From Phycisphaerae bacterium (GTDB lineage Bacteria; Planctomycetota; Phycisphaerae; UBA1845; Fen-1342), in contig JAGVEP010000313.1 in the NCBI GenBank assembly GCA_020058145.1, positions 1 to 17,364 on the forward strand: 17,364 nt of DNA, given 5' to 3'. The notes under the pieces were generated by a model, which was not told where the DNA came from, did no database searches, and saw only the letters and a list, made by a program, of their open reading frames with translations. Below are positions 13,101 through 17,364 of this stretch, piece by piece (positions within the stretch are counted from its first letter, which is position 1; each line of letters starts with the position of its first letter). The position numbers were made by a program, and so were the translations under genes.

Positions 13101-15537
13101 CTGGTCGCACGTGCTCGGCAGCGGCACCTGGGGCACGGTCTACAAGATCGACGCCAACACGGCCCTGCCCAGTATCTTTGCGAACCTCCCGAACACCGGC
13201 CCGGGCCTCGGCAACATCACGTATGACGCGGCGGGCGGCCAGTTGTTCGTGACGAACTTCGAGGACGGCCGCATTTACCGGCTCGACATGACCGGCGCGT
13301 GCCTCGGCACGTTCGATCACGCCACGGGCCTCATCGGAACGTGCGCTCCGGAGGCTGGCGATCCGGCGGGCTTTGCTACGCTGGGTGAGCGGCCCTGGGG
13401 CGTGAACGTCTGGAACAACCGCCTCTACTACGGTCTCTGGACCGAGGACGACGGGCGGCCCAGCGCGACCGCCGCAAACACCATTTGGTCGATCGCTCTC
13501 GTGGGCGGTAACTTCAGCGGGTCCGCCCAGCTCGAGATCACCCTGCCCACGATCGACATTTGGTCCAACTGGTCGAACCCCCCGTCGGACATCAGCTTCT
13601 CGCGAACCGGTTGCATGTTAGTGTCCGAGCGGACCATGTACTCCGACGACGGGCCCAGCGCCCACCGGTCGCGCGTGCTCGAATACCGCCAGATCGGCCC
13701 GATTTGGTGGCCGAGCCCGGTGACGTATCAGGTCGGCGTGCTCGGAATCGGAGCGAACTCGTCCGGCGGCGCCGACTTCGATGAAGACGGCGGCGTCTGG
13801 GCGACCGGCGATGCCCTCCAGTTCGGCCCCCAGGTCATCTACGGCCTTCAGGGCCTGCCCTGCACCGGCGGCGACGTCACGCAGAGCATCCTGGTGGACC
13901 TCAACGGCAACCTCACCTTCCAGGACAAGACCCTGATCGGCGACGTCGAGGTCACCTGCTTCGGCAATTGCACGCGTCCACCTCGCAGGATGGTCGCGTG
14001 GTTCCCGCTCGACGAGACGAGTGGGACAACCGCGCTCGACATCGCTTGGGGCAACCACGGCGGCTATTCCGGCCCCACTTCGATTCTCGGCATGGTGCAG
14101 AAGGCCCGCCGGTTCAATGGCGTGTCCGACTTCGTGAGCGCGCCGAACGCGGCGCAACTGAATTTCGGCACGGGCAACTACTCGTTCGACGCCTGGGTGC
14201 GCTCCACGTCGACCCAAGGCGTGGTGGTGATCCTCGACAAACGAAACAGTCTGGCCCAGGGCTACTCGTTTTACCTGTACAACGGCCGCCCCGGAATGCA
14301 GATTGGCGACGGAGCCGGTTATGTGAACTACGCGCCCCTGCTCAGTATCGCTGACGGCGCGTGGCACCACATGGCGGTCACCGTCAACCGGACCTCCGCC
14401 ACCGGTATCAAGTTCTACGTCGACGGCAACTTCGTGCAGGCGTTTGATCCGCTGCCCTACCCCGGCAGTGTCTCGAACACGAATCCCCTGTGGATCGGCG
14501 TGCGCGAGCCGGCGCTGGGCGGCGGCGGCTATTTCCCCGGCGATCTCGACGAGATCGAGCTGTTCAATGCCGAGTTGAGTCCGACTGCGATTCTGAAGGT
14601 CTACCTGGCCGGCCACGCCGGCAAGTGCAAAGAGCGGGCGTACCTGCCGCCGGTCACCAACTACTGCCCGAACGAGCTCGTTAAGACCGTGCCGTTCACG
14701 ATCTACAACGACAGCGGCAACACGTATACGCACAACTGGTTCCTGCTCGGCAACACGAATTGTGCCGTGCCAGGGCCGCTCGCGACCGGGTTCTCGCCGC
14801 AGAATATGACCGGCGTGGTGATTCCGGGCCATATGAACCAGACCTGGCCGATTAACATCACGCGACCGGCCGGGCTCGTGGCGCCGCTCTCAGCCTGCTA
14901 CAACGCGACGGTCACGAACACGACGCTCGGCAGTGTGTTCGGCACCAGTGCGGCCCTGAGAGCGGTCGGCTGGAAGTGGTGCATCATCATCTGGGACCCG
15001 CAGATCGGCGTGCTGGAAGTGCCGTTCCCTGGGCATGCCTTGGTCTCGTTCGACGTGACGAACACCGACAGCCAGCCGGCGACCCTCGAGTATCAGGTCG
15101 TGGCGGCATCCTCCGACGGCGACGCGGAGAACCGGGTCGTCCATCTGAACGGTCTGCCGCCGGGCGTCCCCGTCATCGGGACGCTAACGGTAGCGCCGGG
15201 TGCGACGGAGCCGATCACGGTTGCGGTGTCGCTCGACGAGCACCAGCCGTTCAACTTCCATGACATCATCCTGCAGGCGGACACGGACGGCGACGGTGTG
15301 CCGGAGCCGCTGGAGGCCATCGGCCTGCAGTCGGTGGCCTTGCGGCCGGGCGACCTGAACTGCGATGGAGTCGTGGACTTCGATGACGTCAACCCGTTCG
15401 TTCTGGCGATTAGCAGCCCGGAGGCGTATGCCTTGGCCTACCCAGACTGCAACTTCCTGAACGGTGACTGCAACGGCGACGAAATCGTGGACTTTGATGA
15501 CATCAACCCATTCGTGGCGCTGCTCAGCGGCGGTTAA
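10114..15537 (+). CDS. Giant secreted mosaic protein: GACCY repeats, two propeller modules, LamG, dockerin
   Basis: The 1807-residue product starts at 10114, after GGAGAG at 5 bases; the upstream in-frame ATG (10030) precedes the predicted promoter. Residues 1-25 form a signal peptide. Residues 52-377 hold seven Cys-rich repeats of about 40-50 residues, each GACC(Y/V) with further cysteines and a G-x-GDGT-x-C-like motif. Residues 378-763 begin CDCPGRCD and form a propeller-like region (VFGVTVDRSGNVYVTTS, VTNFEDGRIYRLDM). Repeats 8-10 occupy 766-900, and a second, very similar propeller region 901-1284. A LamG/concanavalin-like domain lies at about 1293-1500 (AWHHMAVTVNR, FYVDGN, GDLDEIELFNAELS). 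An Ig-like part with a DTDGDGVPE calcium motif follows, then a dockerin at 1746-1807. I infer an extracellular adhesion or carbohydrate-binding role. No catalytic motif is seen. Confidence 0.85.
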   Translation: MQKRNGFLLGLMLCCGGVWAVAGPLAGVGSSAGPLKDGVTTPAAARGVGGVGACCYHDPDGVLQCVVMSFGECQQVFHGVYQGDGTNCNPSPCDQLPTGACCYSVQGTPPQCAVLFAIECELLQGQYLGDGTVCNPNSCDPTGACCYRDAAGQWVCVIVTSADCDALYGGLYQGDGTNCGPPLPCEGTLPNGACCYLDAVGMTQCVVVSAYECDVVYHGVYHGDGTSCGPLNPCTELGACCYGDPGGTFCVITTPADCQTIYQGTFQGLGTMCTPQGGCPNQEGTGACCYAMPPLCIITTQNDCSNIYGGVYMGNNTTCSPNPCLPPDEGACCVLDNTGNSVCVTATQVQCEELLHGVFHGVGSTCLPDTCPNVPPNCDCPGRCDNRTPAFEDPNFALVFTGAAAVCTHYDPFVSGYSVVCVDLKNKGSAPLNTNWNTTTLYSHASWTLANLGTVFGVTVDRSGNVYVTTSTSYFTHLTGLSGVWGTVYKINAVTGLPSVFANLPNTGPGLGNICFDAGNNQFFVTNFEDGRIYRLDMAGNCLSTFDHASGIIGTCVPEAGDPAGFATLGERPWGVNVWNNRLYYGLWVEDAGRPSATANNQVWSIPLAGGNFSGVKQLEITLPVLGAWYNYASPPSDLSFSQNGCMLVSERTMYSDDGPSAHQSRVLEYRQIGPVWWPSTVSYQVGVIAGGANSSGGGDYDKDGDVWATGDALQFGPQVIYGLQGLPCDGGGVTTSILVDLNGNLSFQDKTLLGDVEVTCFGPRGACCFLDPTGPQCAVMSEIECEQLQGLYLGDGTTCDPNPCEPTGACCYGVPTQCIVTTQTECLNTYNGTYIGDNVPCTPDPCPPQGEGACCVHDNGGNSFCVTATQTQCEQLLNGVFFGVGTPCTPTTCPNTSEKCDCPGRCDSHTPTFEDPAFLPFTGAAAIVTHHDPFVTGYSLVCVDIKNKGTAPLNTNWNTTTLYSHPSWALANLGTVFGVTVDKDGNIYVTASTSYWSHVLGSGTWGTVYKIDANTALPSIFANLPNTGPGLGNITYDAAGGQLFVTNFEDGRIYRLDMTGACLGTFDHATGLIGTCAPEAGDPAGFATLGERPWGVNVWNNRLYYGLWTEDDGRPSATAANTIWSIALVGGNFSGSAQLEITLPTIDIWSNWSNPPSDISFSRTGCMLVSERTMYSDDGPSAHRSRVLEYRQIGPIWWPSPVTYQVGVLGIGANSSGGADFDEDGGVWATGDALQFGPQVIYGLQGLPCTGGDVTQSILVDLNGNLTFQDKTLIGDVEVTCFGNCTRPPRRMVAWFPLDETSGTTALDIAWGNHGGYSGPTSILGMVQKARRFNGVSDFVSAPNAAQLNFGTGNYSFDAWVRSTSTQGVVVILDKRNSLAQGYSFYLYNGRPGMQIGDGAGYVNYAPLLSIADGAWHHMAVTVNRTSATGIKFYVDGNFVQAFDPLPYPGSVSNTNPLWIGVREPALGGGGYFPGDLDEIELFNAELSPTAILKVYLAGHAGKCKERAYLPPVTNYCPNELVKTVPFTIYNDSGNTYTHNWFLLGNTNCAVPGPLATGFSPQNMTGVVIPGHMNQTWPINITRPAGLVAPLSACYNATVTNTTLGSVFGTSAALRAVGWKWCIIIWDPQIGVLEVPFPGHALVSFDVTNTDSQPATLEYQVVAASSDGDAENRVVHLNGLPPGVPVIGTLTVAPGATEPITVAVSLDEHQPFNFHDIILQADTDGDGVPEPLEAIGLQSVALRPGDLNCDGVVDFDDVNPFVLAISSPEAYALAYPDCNFLNGDCNGDEIVDFDDINPFVALLSGG
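10267..11244 (+). repeat. Seven tandem GACCY Cys-rich repeats (coding)
   Basis: Residues 52-377 of the mosaic protein contain seven repeats starting GACCY (the seventh GACCV). Most carry six cysteines, with a final pattern like GVYQGDGTNC followed by a Pro/Cys ending. Three more copies occur at residues 766-900. The cysteine spacing is regular, suggesting small disulfide-stabilised units. Confidence 0.9.
10969..12402 (+). repeat. Internal duplication, copy A (two Cys repeats plus propeller)
   Basis: The module codes for residues 286-763: repeats 6 and 7 followed by CDCPGRCD and the propeller-like region, ending EVTCFG. It is 1434 bp, 6 bp longer than copy B at 12538-13965, and keeps the same internal order. 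Both copies share long identical stretches, for example the codons for LGERPWGVNVWNNRLYYGLW. Confidence 0.9.
12538..13965 (+). repeat. Internal duplication, copy B
   Basis: The module codes for residues 809-1284 and parallels copy A throughout (1428 bp). Differences are mostly third-position changes plus scattered substitutions, for example YFTHLTGLSGVWGT against YWSHVLGSGTWGT. Codon differences show the copies have diverged for some time, so this is unlikely to be an assembly artefact. Confidence 0.9.
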
Positions 15538-15566
15538 TTGCTGCTGCAATCAGCGCATACACGCGG

Positions 15567-15632
15567 GTCGAGCCCGTCAAGAGCACATGGAACGGCGTCG
15601 CAGCCGTATCAAGTGCTCCTGGCGGGCTCGCC
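15567..15632. repeat. Imperfect inverted repeat after the giant gene
   Basis: Arms of 20 bp (15567-15586 and 15613-15632) pair at about 16 of 20 positions around a 26-base loop, starting 29 bp after the stop codon. The arm GTGCTCCTGGCGGGCTCGCC looks like part of a dispersed palindrome family. It could end transcription from the giant gene in place of a T-tract terminator. Confidence 0.55.
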
Positions 15633-15817
15633 CGCTTTGACACCCTCCCGGTCGGTTTTGCGCCACGGGCAGCCAGGCCCAGTGTGGGCAGCCGAAGAGC
15701 CACGTCTACTTCCATTCCGACCTCCGGTACCTGCAGAGCCTCGACCTGATCGCTCTGGTGTCCACCGTAAGTCGCACGCGCGAACGCCGACAACTGCGGC
15801 CGGGATTTGCACGCTCG
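15633..15817. other. Unassigned decayed DNA
   Basis: There is no credible gene here on either strand. Short open stretches exist in several frames (for example a plus-strand VYFHSDLRYLQSLDLIALV), but none has a start signal or a family I recognise. It may be further debris of the transposon remnant that follows. Confidence 0.4.
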
Positions 15818-16077
15818 TCACCTCGCGAACGCCTGCGCCGCGGCGAAAACGCGGTGGAACGCCGCGTGCTACTTGGTACCAACCGCGTCGGCCGCCAGCA
15901 ACGCGGCGGTCACCGTTCGCCGACGGGCGAAGACCCAGCCGGTCAGCACGGTCACGAAGCTGGCGAATGTCGGAACGGTCATCACGAACGCGACCTGTTG
16001 CAAAAGCACCAGGAACGACGGTACCAGTTCCACCACGAGCCTCCTGGCTCCACGGGTTCTTCCTTGAACACACCCAT
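15818..16077 (-). pseudogene. Degraded DDE-type transposase, N-terminal fragment
   Basis: Read on the minus strand from an ATG at 16077, the frame begins MGVFKEEPVEP. After an apparent one-base frameshift near 16036-16045 it continues VVELVPSFLVLLQQVAF and VMTVPTFASFVTVL, then TGWVFARRRTVTAALLAADAVGTK. It then meets a TAG (15871-15869), after which the same frame resumes HAAFHRVFAAAQAFAR before a TGA at 15820-15818. The GW-RRTVT-AL and (H)HAAFHRVF motifs are those of the N-terminal region of DDE transposases related to the IS4/IS701-like groups. The second HH position has become the stop codon. No catalytic domain or intact terminal repeats are visible, so this is an old, inactive remnant. 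Confidence 0.65.
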
Positions 16078-16146
16078 GGTGCCGGAGGTTCGTTTTGTTT
16101 TAAGAGAGGCTCACGGGAACCTCTGACAAAAGTGCGAAAGTCGAGC

Positions 16147-17091
16147 TTACTGCGGCAGGAACTTGTCCGCCGCCGCGCAGAGCTCCTTCACGTGCTGCAC
16201 GCTGGTGGCGAACATCTGCCCCTCGCGCTCGTCCAGTTCGATCGGGATGATTTTCTCGACGCCGCTCTTGCCCAGGACGCACGGCACGCCGACGAAATAC
16301 CCGCCGACGCCGTACTCTTTGTCGCAATACGCAGCACACGGCAGCACGCGCCGCTTGTCGCGAATGATGGACTCGGCCATCGCCACCGAGGCTGCCGCGG
16401 GGGCGTAGTAGGCGCTGCCCGTCTTGAGCAGGTTGACGATTTCGGCTCCGCCGTTGCGGGTCCGGGTCACAATCTGATCGAGCTTGCCGGGCGGGATGAG
16501 TTGCGTTACGGGGATGCCGCCCACGGTCGTGTACCGCGGCAACGGCACCATGTCGTCGCCGTGCCCGCCCAGCAACATCGCGCAGACGTCCTCGACGCTG
16601 CACCCGATCTCCGCGGCGATGAAGGCGCGGTAGCGGGCCGTGTCGAGCACGCCGGCCTGCCCCATGACGCGCTGCGGCGGGAAGCCGGACACCTTGTGGG
16701 CGGTGTAGACCATCGCGTCGAGCGGGTTGGACACGACGATTAGAATAGCGCCGGGACTCTTGGCGGCCGCTTTGGCCGTCACCTCCGCGACGATCTTGAC
16801 GTTGGTTTCGAGAAGTTGATCGCGGCTCATGCCCGGCTTGCGCGGAATGCCGGAAGTGATGATCACCACGTCGCTGTCGGCGGTGGCGGCGTAGTCGTTC
16901 GTGCCGACGATATTGGCGTCAAAGCCCTCGATGGGCGACGCTTCGAAGAGGTCGAGAGCCTTGCCCTGGGGCAGCCCCTCGATGATATCGACGAGCACGA
17001 TGTCGCCCAGCTCTTTGGCCGCGGCCCAGTGGGCACAGGTGGCCCCGACGTTTCCGGCTCCGATAATCGTGATCTTTGCGCGTTTGGTCAT
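16147..17091 (-). CDS. mdh: Malate dehydrogenase (NAD-dependent, LDH-like)
   Basis: This enzyme interconverts malate and oxaloacetate with NAD in the TCA cycle. The 314-residue protein has the usual family length. It shows the Rossmann loop GAGNVG at 11-16, the NAD-ribose aspartate D35 in VLVDIIEG, the substrate-loop arginines R84 and R90 in GIPRKPGMSR, SNPLDAM at 121-127, the catalytic pair D150 and R153-region in LDTARYR, and the catalytic His177 in GGHGDDMVPLPRYT. Arg at position 84, instead of the Gln of lactate dehydrogenases, supports malate specificity. The open frame extends upstream to 17265, but MTKRAKITIIGAGNVG at 17091 is the natural start. A weak -10 (TACACT, minus strand, 17164-17159) lies upstream. 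The gene stands alone, converging on the transposase debris. Confidence 0.95.
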   Translation of the reverse strand: MTKRAKITIIGAGNVGATCAHWAAAKELGDIVLVDIIEGLPQGKALDLFEASPIEGFDANIVGTNDYAATADSDVVIITSGIPRKPGMSRDQLLETNVKIVAEVTAKAAAKSPGAILIVVSNPLDAMVYTAHKVSGFPPQRVMGQAGVLDTARYRAFIAAEIGCSVEDVCAMLLGGHGDDMVPLPRYTTVGGIPVTQLIPPGKLDQIVTRTRNGGAEIVNLLKTGSAYYAPAAASVAMAESIIRDKRRVLPCAAYCDKEYGVGGYFVGVPCVLGKSGVEKIIPIELDEREGQMFATSVQHVKELCAAADKFLPQ

Positions 17092-17209
17092 GTTCTCGCT
17101 CGCTCTCTGAGATACCACCAAGTGTTCGCCGCCGGCCCGCGCCGCAGCGATGCCAACTAGTGTAACCGGGCGCGTGCAGGTGTGCGACGGCGCCCGCGCG
17201 CAATCGGGC

Positions 17210-17361
17210 GTAGTCCAAAACTGTGGTAGCCACCTCGCGCGGCGAGCCTCGTGTCCGAGCCCCACGCGCCAGCGTGGGGTTTTCCGCGGAGCGCGCTGCG
17301 CGGACCCCAGGCTCGCGCCTGAGGCTCGGATGGCGAGCTTTCCGCCACAGTTTTGGACTAC
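17210..17361. mobile_element. MITE-like palindromic element with 17-bp terminal inverted repeats
   Basis: GTAGTCCAAAACTGTGG (17210-17226) is the exact reverse complement of 17345-17361. The 152-bp interior contains nested inverted repeats: CGAGCCTC/GAGGCTCG (17243-17250 and 17321-17328), a perfect 8-bp hairpin CCCCACGC-GCCA-GCGTGGGG (17260-17279), and TCCGCG/CGCGGA (17283-17288 and 17299-17304). It has no coding capacity. It could be a miniature inverted-repeat transposable element or a large REP-type palindrome. Flanking target duplications cannot be judged, because only three bases remain to its right. Confidence 0.65.
17260..17284. terminator. Terminator-like hairpin inside the palindromic element
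   Basis: A perfect 8-bp GC-rich stem with a GCCA tetraloop is followed at once by TTTT on the plus strand. It could stop plus-strand transcription near the mdh upstream region, but it may only be part of the element's secondary structure. Confidence 0.35.
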
Positions 17362-17364
17362 ACC

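Noticed and set aside
10069..13320. Long minus-strand open frame of 1083 codons opposite the mosaic gene
   Set aside because: Its repeated segments only mirror the duplication on the plus strand. It shows no recognisable motif or start signal, so it is a shadow frame.
8421..15537. Cellulosome-like gene cluster
   Set aside because: Dockerin-like ends are present, but there is no cohesin, scaffoldin or glycoside hydrolase in the window. Dockerin-like motifs are widespread in planctomycete exported proteins.
15538..16743. Plus-strand open frame of 401 codons overlapping mdh
   Set aside because: It covers the antisense strand of malate dehydrogenase and the transposase remnant. Its composition is that of a shadow frame.

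Overview
The window looks like chromosomal DNA from a GC-rich planctomycete, most likely a member of or relative of the class Phycisphaerae. The main evidence is two secreted proteins that end in the planctomycete-style dockerin variant (NCDGxVDFDDINPF), the very large protein with Cys-rich 'GACCY' repeats, a small PQQ-propeller protein and an MnmA with the GCCS linker. This placement is inferred from protein style. No rRNA or other phylogenetic marker is present.

Layout. Positions 1-228 hold no convincing gene, only a heptamer repeat. A full-length GspE/PilB-type secretion or pilus ATPase follows (229-1908). A vapBC toxin-antitoxin pair (2054-2610) is bracketed by copies of one short palindromic repeat. 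Then come mnmA (2736-3944), which carries two octamer tandem arrays inside its coding sequence, a small PQQ-repeat protein (3994-4341) and a DinB-family protein (4419-4961). On the minus strand an Nramp metal transporter (7026-5500) is followed closely by a universal stress protein (5477-5049). Divergent from them is an MntR-type regulator (7405-7896). Together these three look like a manganese uptake and control locus, with a candidate operator in the transporter promoter and a possible small ORF coupled to the transporter.

After a 524-bp spacer come two exported proteins on the plus strand: a 464-residue dockerin protein (8421-9815) and a 1807-residue mosaic protein (10114-15537). The mosaic has a signal peptide, ten Cys-rich repeats, two nearly identical propeller-like modules made by an internal duplication of about 1.43 kb, a LamG domain, an Ig-like region and a dockerin. 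The next 600 bp are a decayed zone with an inverted repeat and a broken transposase remnant. A complete minus-strand malate dehydrogenase (17091-16147) follows. Just upstream of it lies a 152-bp element with perfect 17-bp terminal inverted repeats.

I see no CRISPR array, tRNA, rRNA or known defence system apart from vapBC. The most unusual parts are the duplicated mosaic surface protein, the repeat-bracketed vapBC, the tandem arrays inside mnmA, the manganese locus with its small ORFs, and the MITE-like palindrome at the right edge.
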